Positions 10,362 through 23,490 of a stretch of 64,000 bases of DNA are shown here, one piece after another. Under the pieces are notes generated by a model. It had not been told where the DNA came from. It did not search any database and saw nothing but the letters and a program-made list of their open reading frames with translations. The stretch lies in assembly GCA_963693315.1 (NCBI GenBank), contig OY856188.1, positions 267,091,114 to 267,155,113 on the forward strand, written 5' to 3'. This DNA comes from Diogma glabrata. Taxonomy: Eukaryota; Arthropoda; Insecta; Diptera; Cylindrotomidae. Position 1 is the first letter of the stretch. Every line of letters begins with the position of its first letter. The translations under genes were made by a program, and so were the position numbers.

Positions 10362-11956
10362 CACTGTGCGACAGCCCAAATCCGCTGGGGTGCTGACTAC
10401 AGGGAAAAGTTATATCGGTCAAAAAAAAGTCATACGTGTCCCGGCGTTTCGCTGGGTCACGTCTAGGAATCGAGATATATCGATTTGAAGTTAGTAAAAA
10501 TCATATAGGGAAAATTGTCACGTTTGGGGGTCTTTTTTGACATAACTCGAGAACAACTAGTCCGATTTTGCTGAAATAAATTTAGAAATTAGGAATTACA
10601 ATTCCTTTAATCTAATGATATAACATACTGAAAAACTAACGAAAAAATAAAAAAATAAAAATAAAATAATAAATATAATAATAAATAAATAAATAAATAA
10701 ATAAAATAAAAAGAAAAAATAATAAAACTATAAAATAAAAATATAATAAAAATAGAAAAAAATAAAATAAAAAATATTACAAATAAATAATAAATAAATA
10801 ATAAATAGTAAATAAATAATAAATATATAACAAATAAGTAATAAATAAATAATAAATAAATAATAAATAAATAATAAATAATAAATAAATAATAAATAAT
10901 AAATAAATAATAAATAAATAATAAATAAATAATAAATAAATAATAAATAAATAATAAATAAATAATAAATAATAAATAATAAATAAATAATAAATAATAA
11001 ATAAATAATAAATAAATAATAAACAAATAATAAATAAGTAATAAATAATTATAATAAATAATAATATATAAAAATAAATAATAATAATAAACAATAAATA
11101 ATAATTATAATTGTATGAATAATAATAAATAATAATAATAATAAGTAATAATAATAATAATAATAAATAATAATAATAATATAATAAAATATAATAAAAA
11201 TATAAAATAAAATTCTAATAAAAATAATAAAATAAAATAATAATATAAAATAAATAAATAAAAAAAATAAAAAATAAATAAAACATAGAAAATGAAAAAT
11301 AAAAAAAAAAAAAAAAAAAAAATCAAAACACATAGACGACACATGTCCAAATACATTTAAAACAATCAATTTTGGAGTTTATTCCTGTAAAAATATTTTT
11401 AAAAAAATTCAATGAAAAATCAATATTCTTGTCAAAATGAGATACCTCTACTTGATTGTGAATAAAAGTGAAACACGTTCATCGATTTTCATGATCCATT
11501 TCTCATTTTGTGCACAGATTATGTGACTTTACGTCAAAGTAATAAGACTTGACACTTTTTTCCGTTTGAAATTTTTCATGATTTTTTAAAATACAATTTT
11601 TTTATTTTTTAGGCAAAAAATTATTTTTTCTTCATTAATTTATTTATAACTGCGAAACTGTTGGTTGTGTAAAGAAATAGAATATAAGTAGATTAAAGAA
11701 ATTGTAATTCTTAATTTTTCTAAACTTGTTTCAGTAAAATCAGACTAGTCGTTCTCGATTAATGTCAAAAAAGACCCCAAAGTTGACAATTTCCCCTATA
11801 TGATACCAACTAACTTCAAATCGATATATCTCGATTCCTAGACGTGACTCGGCGAAACGCCGCGCCGGGACACGTATAACTTTTTTTTTACCGATATAAC
11901 TTTTCCCGGTAGTGAACCCCAGCGGTTCACTGACCCCTATCATTTGTCGCACAGTG
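10362..11956. mobile_element. Non-autonomous DNA element with about 250-bp terminal inverted repeats
   Basis: Sequence 10362-10612 and the reverse complement of 11690-11956 match along their length, sharing GTGTCCCGGCG, CACGTCTAGGAATCGAGATA, ATCGATTTGAAGTTAGT and GGTCTTTTTTGACAT. The outer ends are CACTGTGCGACA and TGTCGCACAGTG. CACTGTG fits the CACWRTG terminus known for Transib elements, but the flanks (AATAA on the left, TAATA on the right) are not a clean 5-bp duplication, so the superfamily is unproven. The interior is only AT-rich microsatellite, with no transposase. Confidence 0.75.
10615..11330. repeat. AT microsatellite (TAAATAA / TAA type)
   Basis: About 700 bp of interleaved AATAAATAAATA and AATAATAAT units with only sporadic C or G, ending in a poly-A run near 11310. 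Open frames across it translate to Tyr-Leu-Phe-Ile repeats and are artefacts. It fills the interior of the long-TIR element. Confidence 0.95.
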
Positions 11957-14900
11957 TAATAATACTTTAACGATCTACAAAATTGTAACAAAATAAAAAA
12001 CAAAATTGCATTCGACCTCAATTCACCATATACAATATTTCAACTAAAATCAACATGGTTTTCAAGAAAAAGGGAAGAAAAACAAAAACATTTAATATAA
12101 TACATGGCAAAATAATGAAGTAGACTATTCTCAGAATTTCTTCAGTTTTCTTTGTAAAGAAATTTTGCATTTACCTAGAATATTCGAGAAATTAAATAAA
12201 ATTGTATTCAATGAATTTCTTTTTGCAAAACGAATAGTTTTCAAGCCGTCTCCGTATGAAAGATTTTTGTACAGGTTTGTACTTATATTTTTTCACTTCT
12301 AACTAGACATTTTTCAACACCACTAGTTCAGTCATATGCGGGAACTATTAATGGGTGAACTATTAAGGTGGTACAACTTTCGTGCACGAGTATTTATTTT
12401 TATTTTGTGAGTTGAAAGCTTTTTTCGTTGATCACGATCAGGATAAGTGGGTTGAACTGACCAAAAAAACAAGCTTTCTGCAACACAACAGGAAAGAAAA
12501 AATTTAATAAAAGACGTTAGAAAAAACAACTGTAACGACGACCCCTACCCATTTTTGAATATAAATACATAATAATTTCCACAAAATTTAAAAAACAAAA
12601 AGTTGTAATATTCCGCTTTCTCAAGTCTCAATATAATCGACTAAGTTAAATGACCCAAATAAATTTAACGACATCATTAAATCAAAGAATAACTTTTGAC
12701 TCATCAAATCATAATTGGTCTTAAAATTATGGAGTATGATGGTGTATATAACATAGATCAAAATAAACGACCTGCATTGGTGAAAATTCCAAGGAAAAAT
12801 GTAAATAATTTCTTGTAGTTTCATTATTTCGATTTTGATGAGCTAAATATAATATTTCTCATAATTAGTTTTGTTTAGGGGAACAATCACTTTTATATTT
12901 CATCTACAAAATATGTACTTGGTTCGATAGAGAATAACCCCAAATTATCCTTAGATTGTTGCGTTTCTTAAGAAATTATTATTAAAAGGAATAAGAATAT
13001 CTTGTTTGAATTTAATTGTATTTGATTCATTTCTTTCCCCTTTAAGGAAGCAATTATTTTTGTCTATTTGGTTGAACAGGATAATTTAATGGGTGAATCC
13101 CTTTTGTGTTAATCACATTACATTGGTTTATGTTTATGATATTTATTTTATTTCAGTTTTGGGATTGATTTTCTTTTATTTTCTGAAGAAAACAAAATGT
13201 AATATAAGGGATGGTTTTAATGATTCATTTAATTTCGAAAAGATTTTTGCGTTATTTATTTTAGGATTTTAAATGATGTCGTTAAAGGTAATCAATTTCA
13301 CATAACTTTTATCGATTGAAAATGTTACGAAATTTAATTGGCTCGTTTGAGTGAAGAGATTACTTAAAACACGGTTGTCATGTTTTTTTTAAATGATACA
13401 ACAACCCATAAACACCTTCTAAAACACCTTTTTTTAATGAGAAGTTAAAATCCAAGTTATTTGCCAATTTATATATGTTTCATCATATCGTGGTAGCAAG
13501 GTTGCCATGTAATATATTCAAATCGCTGTGTTGAAACATTTATAATTTGCGTTTAAGTTACCAGAGTTTGATTTCCAGTCAAGATAAAGTAACTTACAAG
13601 AAACTTGCTGTTTAATAAATATTTCAAACCAATTACGACAATCTTGCTTCACTTAAAATTTTTAATTTAATTAATTTTTTTTTTGTATATTTTCAGGTAT
13701 GCTGATTTTGTATAAATTTATTGGTATTGTTGATAATGTGTGATAAGGATATAATCCGAAGCAAAAACATGGTACGTCTTACTTTAAATTTTATGTAAAT
13801 TGTTTGTTTTTTTGTTTCAAATCATTTCTTCGTCATCTTCTGATTTATTTTCTTAAAACCTAGTTAATTAAAAAAAAAAACTTCGAAACACTTACACCAA
13901 TTTAGTTTAGACACATTGACATAATAATGAATTGAATAACTCCTTTTTGTTTTGATTTAGTACAAGTTCACTCATACACAACATATCAATCAAATTCAGA
14001 CAAAACCACTCAAAACTTTTACAATTTACCATTCATCCTTTTTTCCCTATACTCAACTCGTTTTATTTTCGGGAAAAATAAAGAGTGAAATCTATTGAAA
14101 ATAAAAGTTTTCTTAGTTGAAGAAAATTTTGAAAATGAAAAAAATTATTATTTCTTCAAATTACATCAAACAAAAGAATATAATTTCATACTCAACCGAA
14201 ACTGAATTTTTTTTCGAATTCTAAATCTTTTATTCTTCATGTCCTTCCAAAACCACAGAATCTTAAAATTTTAAAATCTTTTAATGAAAATATTAATAAA
14301 ATATTAGACGAAAAAAATCGCATAGAGTTTTTCATTTTTCAATTAAAAATTATAGGAAAATAGAAAGAAATTAAAATTAGAAAGTTTTCGGTTTTTCTTT
14401 CTTGCGAGAATAATATTTAAGTTTTATCTTAGGAAACAAACTTTTTGATTTTTTTTCCTAACCAACACTAAGCAAGTTCTATGATAACTTTTTGGACGTC
14501 TTTCGTTGAATCCTTTATGAAATAGAAAAGGAAATATAACTTTGTTTATTTTTTATTTATTTATTTATTTACTTTTTTGTTTGTTGTGTGTTGTGAAGAA
14601 TGTTGTTAATCTTAGCACAAATAATATTAAATGAAGAATTAAAATGGTAAATTTTTGCTGTGGTGGTTTGATTTTAAGGAGAATTTGTTAAAGAAAAGAA
14701 TTAAAGGGGGGGGGGGGGGGGCGGATGGGTTGGGGGGTTGAGATGAAAAATGGTTTTTGTATTAATTTTGTTCCTTCTTATATTTGAAAAGTTTATTGTT
14801 TGTGGATTAAAGTTGTTATGATTTTCTTTGTCGTATATTTTTCATCATCGGAAAATAATCTGAAAACTTATGATTTTTGTTTGGTTATTATTTGGTTTCT

Positions 14901-15357
14901 CCCAAGTTTATTATTTTTATCGATTGTATATAACAATAAGTCTGGATTTATAAATAAAATTGTTTTCATTTCGATTCATCTACTTAACCTAAAAACGTTA
15001 AATTTCGATATAACATTCTCTACTCGACAAGAGTTCACATTTTTCAGTTTTTTAAAAATTGGATGATAGACCATTTTTAAGAGCCTTCGCTGAATAAATT
15101 ATCTGGGCCGGTTTAGAATGCCTCTAGCTATCCCATTATAGCACTTCAAACTGTATGTTTTTATTGTATCTAACATGTTTTATGTTGCAATTAGACTTGG
15201 ACTTCTATATTTAAATCCAATGAAAACTAGGAAAAATTAATGCAATTTTCCAATTTTGGTAAATATACAAGTTGTAAAAATTTGTTTGTAAAATCAACAA
15301 ATTTTTTTTTCTATTAATTAGTTTGACATGTTTAGCACACTTAGAGCCAGTTTTAGG
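11957..15357. other. AT-rich non-coding stretch
   Basis: I see no supported gene. There are long poly-A/T and TTTATTTATT stretches (near 14545), the G16 run at 14706-14721, and scattered low-complexity frames. No TE protein motif was found on either strand. Confidence 0.6.
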
Positions 15358-15545
15358 GCCAGTTCACCATCCTCAGTTAAGTTAAAGTTAAGTTAAATTT
15401 AACATAACTGTTACTTAACTGAAGGAAATGGGTTTCACCAGTCTCGGTTAGCTAAATATTAAGTTCATTTTGTATCATTCAGTTATCTCACGGTTAAGGT
15501 TAAGTGGCGGCTAACTAACTTCAACTTTAACTTAAACTGTGTTCT
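15358..15545. repeat. Small MITE-like inverted repeat
   Basis: Starts near CCAGTTCACCATCCTCAG and contains AGTTAAGTTAAAGTTAAGTTAA; the far end near 15525-15540 is an inverted version (rc CAGTTTAAGTTAAAGTTG). An internal direct echo of the head occurs at 15431-15455 (GGTTTCACCAGTCTCGGTTAG). The overall look is of a short non-autonomous DNA element or its remnant; the exact ends and target duplication are unclear. Confidence 0.4.
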
Positions 15546-16630
15546 TAAAAGTTTTTTAAATTGATTATTAAAAAAATATATCGGTTGAACGGCAATTATA
15601 AAATATGAAATTGATCCCGTAGATTGTTTGTTATGATCGCCAAATTACGTGATGTTAAGCATGTATCGTATGAACAAAAACCTACCATCTAATAAGAACC
15701 CTTGAGTTCTGAATATAGGTGTTAGAAAGGAAAATAGTTCTTTGTAGCTCAAACATCCACGACTGCACTAACAGTAAAGACTATTTTCCTACTCAACAAC
15801 CACACTTTTCCATCTTTGTTCATAATATGACTACATTTTTCATTAACATTTTTATTAACATTCAATCGGTATACCTTCTCCTCGGACTCCCTGTAAAACA
15901 TCAAGGTTATAATAGTTTTTGTTATATATGCTTGCACTCTATTTGCAATGTTTCGTATTTTGTTTATTTTCCTTGTTTACATAAAAATGAAACGGAAAGA
16001 ACTGCTAATGTTTTAATTTCTTTCTTCATAATAAACAAAGAAAGAAATGAATGTATGTATTCTTGAATGCTTGTATTCTTAATTGATAAACGGGTGGTTC
16101 TTACTTTTGTTTATGTTTTATAAATCGATAGAAAAACAAGGAAAACGTTTTGGAAAAAAATGAAACAATCTGTTATTAACAGGCTTCGTTGTATTGTATG
16201 CAATCATATGCACGACGAGTTAAGGATATGCGAATCAACTCTCCTACTCCCTCATGTTTATTTAATTTTTAAAAATATAAAGAAGAAATATTCTTCAAAT
16301 TTTTGAGTTGTAATTTGAAATAAAAATAAAAATTATTGTTTAGAGTTGGAAATTAAATCTAAATCAGATATGCTCAGAAAAGAAAAGAAATTATGTGTTG
16401 TGTTCGTCATATTATTATATACTTATAAATCGTTGATAGTACATTATGAAAAATTTTAATCGAGCATTGTGTAAATGTTGAGTTATTTAACATTAATTAA
16501 ATTCTAGTGTACAAAATTTGCTAAATTAATACTAATAAAATACACAAAAAGAATTATGTTTTTAGTTTGCTATTACTGTTACAATTTTAGTTGAAGAAAT
16601 GTTTTTACTTTCATTTGAAAGTAGTTTTTA
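15546..16630. other. AT-rich non-coding stretch
   Basis: The longest frame here (15719-16066, plus strand) is cysteine- and phenylalanine-rich without any family motif, and an antisense frame overlaps it. I do not support either as a gene. Nothing else is recognised. Confidence 0.55.
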
Positions 16631-16718
16631 AATTGAAATAAATCATGTATGCATTGAGGATGCTGATAGTTTTAACAAAATTTGTTGACCGGCATAGTGT
16701 GCAGCGTGGATAATCTAG

Positions 16719-17109
16719 ATATTTTATGTAGAGTCAAAAGGGTACATTTCCTTATATAACTATAATATAATTGGAAATTATGTAACGCCGGATATATTGG
16801 GAGATGGATTGCATGGAAAAGGGAAGGAAATTGTAGATGGGATTAAGAAATTGTTTGGGAAGAGTTTGTTTGGAAAAGAAGAAATAGCATTGACATCGCT
16901 TGATGTTATGACACCTGGCCAATTGATTGAGGACATTAGCGATTTACAGCGGATCAAAATTCAACATTTACTTAATGTAAGCTTATGCATTTTAATTTAT
17001 ATGACTTCTTTTGATAAATTTATTTTCGTACTGTTTCAATTATTTGATTTGTTTGTAACAGCAAGTTAGTGTAAATAAATTATTAGTGTTGAAATTGAGA
17101 TCTTTCTAG
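16719..17109 (+). CDS. Two-exon gene fragment, family unknown
   Basis: An open frame runs from after a stop at 16716 to 16976 (86 codons), then a splice donor GTAAGC at 16977, an 85-bp intron ending in TTTGTAACAG at 17061, and a 15-codon second exon that stays in phase 0 and ends at TAG 17107-17109. There is no in-frame start ATG at the left, so the 5' part is missing or lies in an upstream exon. Residues include NYVTPDILGDGLHGKG and VMTPGQLIEDISDLQ; no signal peptide or known domain is seen. Related copies occur at 37020-37485 (minus, broken) and 34715-34850 (plus, partial). It could be the 3' end of a small gene family or part of a mobile element. I cannot name a function. Confidence 0.4.
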
Positions 17110-17239
17110 AGTATAAGTCCGCACTTGGTCCGTACATTCCTGTATCATTTTAAAACTTTAAAATAAACCCTTGGATAAATAGTTATAGTATCTATTTCTT
17201 TTTAAAGTGAAAAGACCAACGTTTCATGTTGACACAAAT

Positions 17240-17385
17240 GGTTTTATAAATATTTGATCAAATAAATTGGTGCGCCACAACGATTAGACGATTATTGATA
17301 GTAACATACATATATAAATATTTAATCAAATAAAAGGGGGCATCACAGCGAATGGACGACTGCTAACAACAATTTTAAAATATAT
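17240..17385. repeat. Short tandem duplication, about 75-bp unit
   Basis: ATAAATATTTGATCAAATAA followed by a GCGCCACAACGATTAGACGA-type tail is repeated once as ATAAATATTTAATCAAATAA with a GCATCACAGCGAATGGACGA-type tail. The two copies are clearly diverged. Confidence 0.65.
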
Positions 17386-18479
17386 TTTTTAAATATATAT
17401 TTAACACAACAATTGTTATGATTTTTTAAATAAGAAAAATATGCATACCGTGCAGTGTTTAAGTATATTCCCGAGACCGCCCTTGTACCAAAATGTACAT
17501 CTAATATATAGCTTTTTTCTAGCTTTTCCCCTCACAAACTTCAAATCGTTTTATTGTCGTTTGTATTATGTATTAAAGGTTGCTTCAAAAAGCCCAACAA
17601 TAATACAAATTTTTCAAGAACTATTCAAAAAATATCTTAAACAACCCTGATTTGAAAAAAATAACAATCATTTTAAGATTTTTCGAAATATAAATCAATG
17701 AATCATTAATGTCAGGTTTTATTCTCTTGTGAAACGAACTATAGCATGTAGAAAATGAAAACGAAGAGGAGGCTTGGCTTATATAATTTTTCTATCTACA
17801 CCGTCACAAAATAACAAACGTTTCAACGCATGAACTTGCTGTACCTGAGTAAACAGCGTCGGAACATGTTTTAAAAAAACTCATTTGTATAGAAATGAAA
17901 AGCTTTCGTGCACAATTGGTCAAAGTTGGGATGGACTCCTGGACATCTTCAATAACTTTAAGTAATGTCATTTGATATGGATTACATCTTTTGTTTTGGT
18001 AAAGCTTTTGGAGCTTTTGAAAGCTTTTGTGCAAAGTTAGACAAATTGAAGGGACTCCCGAACAAATGTTTATTTGTCAAAACTTCAATAACAATCAGTT
18101 CTGTAGCTTGATTTTAATTAAACCTGGTACATAATTCTTTAGTGCCGGAGGAGGGGTTTCACCAAACAACTATGTATCCCATACTTCAAGTCGTAGCATA
18201 TGATTTTCATAAAATTCCATAGACAATTCAACAATTAGCACTGACAAGAAAATTATAACAAGATACAGTCTCGTGCTCTAACAACACTAAGATATACCGA
18301 AAATTAAGGAATACCGAGCATCACCAACTAGCACTCTACATAAGTGGAACGACTAAAACCCATCTCAGCTAACGCTCGAAACCACACCCAATATAACCGC
18401 TATATACAGAACCCACACTCTATATTAAACAAATACAAATCTGCATTACGAAAAAAGTATGAGGAGAAACGTTAAGCAC
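17386..18479. other. Unassigned stretch
   Basis: No supported gene. Near 17880-18060 a phrase with GAAAGCTTTCGTGCACAA and GGGATGGACTCC recurs in altered form (GAAAGCTTTTGTGCAAA, GGGACTCCCG), so this is probably an old repeat. Region 18200-18470 looks like decayed, less AT-rich TE sequence but carries no motif I can name. Confidence 0.5.
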
Positions 18480-18655
18480 GAATAAACCCACGAAAGACAA
18501 CTCTACGTTTAGAGTCCAGATTTTTCAGTTTATAAGCAGCGCTACTCACTAACTTTAGGACCTTAACTTCAACAAACTCTTGTGATAATTTTGCAGATAC
18601 ACGCTTAACCGAATGACTCAATATGAAATGCCGTCTGACGGTATATATCTAAAAT
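18480..18655 (-). pseudogene. Gypsy integrase C-terminal fragment
   Basis: Minus-strand translation gives a FILSHSVKRVSAKLSQEFV-like segment, then VLKLVSSAAYKLKNLDSKR. The same block occurs at the end of the integrase of the 44-46 kb element (44130-44260), where it reads FILSDAGKQLSAKLAQKFV. The two are evidently members of one gypsy family. Only this C-terminal block is recognisable here; sequence 18660-19020 above it does not match integrase. Confidence 0.7.
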
Positions 18656-19304
18656 AAGAAAGTATATGTATCCTAATACAAGAAGCTAAATGTACGTGAA
18701 TTTCGTGTGGTAAACGTGATGATTGTATTTGATCTGGTTGGCAAGCATCGGTTAAATAGACAGAGAATAAATCCTCTGAACCATATGCTCCCCAACCAAG
18801 TACCGCACAACTACCACGTAGGAAGTGAATCAACCATCCAACAGCATAAAGGCTGAGCAAAATCTTCCCTAGAGAGTTGATCAGGCTGTCTTGAAAGAAC
18901 TTCCTCAGTTTAATCTGGTGTGCATTGCAAATCAGCGTCATATGGTGCTTACATTCTAGTGGATGGGTGATTCTAACGTTATAAAATGTTAGCGAAAATA
19001 TCGAAAATATTCCAAACGCCATTCAGACTATCTTTGTTCCTGCGCTTTTAGATTGAAAGTTTGCGTTCTACTCTGTCAGATCCTTAATTTTATTGATTTA
19101 ATAGGCAAAATTTAATTTTAAAATAAAATTAAAAAAAAATTACTGGTTTGTAAATTTATGGAAGGGCTCCTCCCGAGTATCACTGAACCCAGTAAGCCGA
19201 CTAGCTACAATCTTGCGGATTTGAGAAGGTATTTCTTCAGCCCAGTACAAATGCAAAATGGCACGCAAACAACAATAACCAGAGAACGGATTTAAATAAG
19301 TAAG

Positions 19305-19440
19305 AACCATGGACTCTGACCACCCCTAAAGACGGAGGAACCAAGACAGTCACACACAGTACTCTAATATATATGTATTACATGTTAAACAAAATATTAA
19401 AATATTCCACTCACCCCATTAGTTCAGGTCTGATCCCTCT
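19305..19440 (+). repeat. Dispersed repeat family, copy 1
   Basis: Contains GGACTCTGACCACCCC, a run rich in ACACAC and TACA, and CCACTCACCCCATTAG. The same ordered landmarks (GACTCTG-ACCCC, then ACA-rich middle, then CACTCACC) occur at about 32050-32190, 55637-55765, 61131-61200 and 62425-62560, all on the plus strand. It probably marks one LTR-element or MITE family. The identity is not known. Confidence 0.55.
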
Positions 19441-22400
19441 CTTCTCCCTCTTCCTCCCTAGCTAATCATACTGAGTAACCAATACTACTTAAAATAACAA
19501 CAGTTGCGCTATGATACAGGCAATTGATGGCCACAATGTCGATGTAGATCTTAAAAATAAATAATAGCGGCATAAAGTAAAACAAAAAAATAAATGAAAT
19601 TTGAATATTTTTTAGTTGTAACCGCACATGGTCGTAATTATGACGATGGCATTCTATCGGTATTAACTCGTTGATGCTAGATGTTTGGCCATTTTGGTCC
19701 TTTTTTTTGCCGGAGGCACATGATTTACATCTTTTTGATTTATATACCAGTATATGTGTCAAAAAAACTACGGATAAAATAGCGAGGAAAGGGATGAATG
19801 AATGAATTTTAATTTTATCAGCACTATTCAAGTCAAGTCAAGTTGAAGTAAAATCAAGTAAGAAAATAAAATCTCGGCCCTTTGTCACTCCTCGGCCCTT
19901 TGTTCTATGATGAAGTAATAAAATAGTCATTATTGTCATTCTAAATTCATTTGCATTTCTTGTTATCATAACATCAATACATTTTTTCAACGTCTTTCAA
20001 AGCTAATGTATAGTAATTAATCAAACTACCAACAATGCTCCCCTGTTTCAAAAATATAAAAGTCAATATTTAACCAATCTACCCTCTAATCTCGGATTAA
20101 TAATTCACTTTGATTTTCTATTTAAAACACATTATTGTTATTTCTATCTACAACTACCTACCTTATCTTTACAATACATAAACTAAACAATTTTCCATTA
20201 TCATAAATATTAAAAGCGAAACAAAATCAATCATCCGATTTAGTAGAATATTTTATTTACCGTTTTTTTCTGTTAGTTGAATTGATGCAATTTCAATAGG
20301 GGATCTAGCTTTTTACCTATTCATAAAGGTTTTCATTCATTTCCTCAATTAGTTCACTCATTGTTCACTCAATCGTATATACACATTTGTTCGGAACATT
20401 TAATTTTATTATTCGATTTAACTTTGTAGTAAAAAAAAATTTAAGTTCTGATTTGTGTACTGGAAAACAAAAAAATATAAAAAGCTCTCAAGTTATCAAA
20501 CAAATTTAAATTCATATAATGATTGTCAAATGTTGACCCTTTATACGTGTTTATGTCCTTTAATTATTTATACATATATGTATAGGTACAAATATTTACC
20601 TCTTATCCTTATAGTTAACTTGTTTAATCTAATTTAGTTATATAACAAAGAAAAACTGTTTTGTAAAATTTTATTGATTTTGTTTCTTTTTAAAGTGAGG
20701 TTGGTCTAATTAACGAAGGTATTTTTTTTTTTTAAATAAAAAGAACACGTGCGGCATAATCGTTAGTTGGTTTTTTGATAAAATTGTAGATTTTTTTAAA
20801 CATCTCATTAAATATGCCGATTAAAAAAAAAATCTATAAATATTTTTGCAAGAAATTTAATTCTCTACAAATCATGTTTTGACTAAAACGTATATTGTCG
20901 ATAATATTTTGAAAAAAAACTTGTTAATCTTCTTCACTCACAAAAAACATAAATGATAAAGGTGACGAAAAAGTACTAATTTTCTTCTACTAACTGCTGC
21001 TATGGAAAAAAAAATAATAAAAACACAATTGTAAAAAGAAAAAAACAAAATGAGCACTTTCTACTTTAAGTAATATATCTTTTACGAGTTACGAAAAATT
21101 TCAAATTTGTTTTATCAAAATATAATCAGAAATCTCCGTTTTAGGCAAAAAATTATCGAGACCTTTTTTGTAGAGAATTAAATAAAAATGTTTATAAAAT
21201 GTTTTTTTTTAAACTGCATATTTCATGATATATTTGAAAAAAATCTACGATTTTATTTTTAAAAGTCAACTTCGAAGATTTTTCGGTATGTGTTCGTTTA
21301 ATTTACAAAAAAAAATATTTGAGTTTTTTCATCAAAACGACGTGGGTGTCCGAAAAAATTCAATTTTTAATGGTTTACCGGTTTTATGTATATGTTATAC
21401 AAGGAGATATTCCGCGGGCTCCGCCCTCCCTATTTCCCCGCACGCCAACATCATCTTCCTCTTTTCATCCGGCTTTGATACAACTTCTATCCATCATAAT
21501 CCAACCTTTACAAAAATACATTGTGACTTGTGTACTATAAATTTTTATACGATATATATTTCGAATTGTTTCGTTAGGCAAGTTCAATCACAAATGCATG
21601 GAAATAATAATAAAAAGAAAATACCGAAACAGATTTGTTTTTCCTTATTTTATTTACAGAAAATGAAACTTTTTCAAAATAATGATGGAAAACAAATATT
21701 TTATGATTTTTTAGCACTGCCTGTCAAATAAATAATTAATTTTCTTATTAATATGGAAATAATATGAATTTGAACGAAACGGCTAAAAGACAACAGCAAT
21801 AATTTTGAAAAACTACATTATCGATAAATTTAAAACTTAAATGCCGTAAATGGAATTTTTATGAATAAAAAGGAATTTTTTTTATGTTATATAATAAAAA
21901 ATAATAAACAAAAATAATGAAAATAAATATAGGGTTCGCGATAAACCCCGGACCTTTCTCACAACCCTCTCCGTCGATAATGACATGACAACGAAATTTT
22001 GTACTGAGTTTTTTGATCTTCATTTTTTAGGGTTCCATTCCGAAAACCATTTTTGACCCAAATGAGTGGGGTGTCATATGAAAGAGCACTTAATTTAAGA
22101 AATATTACAATTTTTTTTAGAATTTTGCAATGCCAAGTTTTTGTGTTATTGAAAAAAAAAATATTTTTAGTATGTAGCCTTTCCACCCCCCTTAATTTCA
22201 ACACTCGATTGACCGAAAAATAATCAAATTTAATCCATTTACAAGCTGGTGTAATTGAATCTTTCTTGAGTTACCATAAACATCTATATGGATGAGATTT
22301 AACCTAAAGTAACATTTTTTGTGTCATTTTTGATCAATGTAGATTTGATTGTAATTTACTATTGACATTTACCATTAAACATTTATTTTGTTATGCGTCT

Positions 22401-22769
22401 ATGGTCTGGAAATATAAGGACATTACAACACAACTTTTTGTCAATAATTTTTGATATTGTGTTCTTTTACATTCACGGAACCCTTGCGGAACGAGCGAAT
22501 CTTATTCGCACTTGTCTGACTTTTTTTAAATTATTAAATTAATTAATCGAAGTAGCGGTTGAATATAGACTTGTTTCGCTGTCATATTTTGAATAAAATC
22601 AAATACAATATTTTTTCAAAAATATTTTAATACAGTTATTTTTTTATTACTTTTTATTTATTTATTTATTTTTAATTAAGATATTACTAAATAAATTTTT
22701 ATTATTTTTCTTTTTAGGTAAATTTTGAAAATTTTTTTGAGTTAACATAATACCTTGTATAATAGTACA
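19441..22769. other. AT-rich non-coding stretch
   Basis: No supported gene. A 168-codon frame at 21225-21731 lacks any recognisable motif and overlaps a second long frame, so I discount it. A phrase around 22020-22100 (GGGTTCCATTCCGAAAACCA, GTGTCATATGAAAG) looks like old repeat DNA and is loosely echoed at 36060-36095. Confidence 0.5.
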
Positions 22770-22891
22770 TTATTTAATTAGGAGCTAAAGTGATACTTTT
22801 TGTGTTGAGTCTATAGTTTGACGGCCGACCGCAGGGAGGCCGACAATTATAGACGAAACTCAAAAAGTCACTTTAGCTCCGAATTAAATAC
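22770..22891. repeat. Small imperfect palindrome
   Basis: TTTAATTAGGAGCTAAAGTG on the left is matched by an inverted copy on the right (rc TTTAATTCGGAGCTAAAGTG), each continuing through a CTTTTTG and GTCTATA segment. The centre holds GACGGCCGACCGCAGGGAGG. The arms are about 50 bp with a few mismatches. It is probably a tiny foldback element or the remnant of one. Confidence 0.65.
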
Positions 22892-23019
22892 ACTATTTTT
22901 TCGGCAAACGTTTAAATTTTTTATAAATATGAAATTAATACATCAAACTTTTTATAAATATGAATTTGTATGGTCAGAATTACTTCCAAAAAAGAGAATA
23001 AAACATTTAAATTTGTATG

Positions 23020-23130
23020 AATAAAATTTTTTTATCAAAGCAGCCTTTTCAAAATTTCATAATATGAGAATCAACTTATTTTTTGTTGTCATGGTTATAC
23101 AGTATGTTTGAAAAAATAACAAACTAACAA
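23020..23130 (+). repeat. Dispersed repeat, copy 1 (copy 2 at 58770-58890)
   Basis: Shared landmarks in the same order are TTTATCAAAGC, TTTCAAAATTTCAT, TTGTTGTCAT(A/G)GTTATACA and GAAAAAATAACAAA. The two copies are on the same strand and moderately diverged. No coding capacity. Confidence 0.6.
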
Positions 23131-23490
23131 ATAACAAATGCTACTTTACAGCCTCCATATAAAATAAAAATGGCGTTACTTTTGCTGTCGCTAGACGTTA
23201 CTTTTGCTGTCAGTAAGACAAAAGTAAGACTTTAGCTAACTCCCTAGCGGCAGTAAAGTTAAACTTTACAGCCGATTGCCGAATAAAGTTTTTATTTGAA
23301 AATAAAAATAAACTAAACCACAACCATAATACAATTATATAAGGATCTAAAGAAAATTTTAACAGATAAGTTTAAAAATTATTTTTTTAGCAAAATTTAC
23401 AAAATTATGTTTAATTATTAATTATCGGTTGTACTTGGGTTGGTTGTACTTAGGTTGGTTGTACTTGGATTGATTATTTAGACAGTAATA

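Noticed and set aside
10607..11369. Several open frames of 80-139 codons across the AT microsatellite
   Set aside because: Translations are pure Tyr/Leu/Phe/Ile repeats in overlapping frames; they arise from the repeat, not from a gene.
15719..16066. 115-codon plus-strand frame
   Set aside because: Composition and overlap with an antisense frame suggest chance; no motif.
21225..21731. 168-codon open frame on the plus strand
   Set aside because: No known motif, Phe/Asn/Lys-rich composition, overlapped by another frame; length is expected occasionally in 64 kb.
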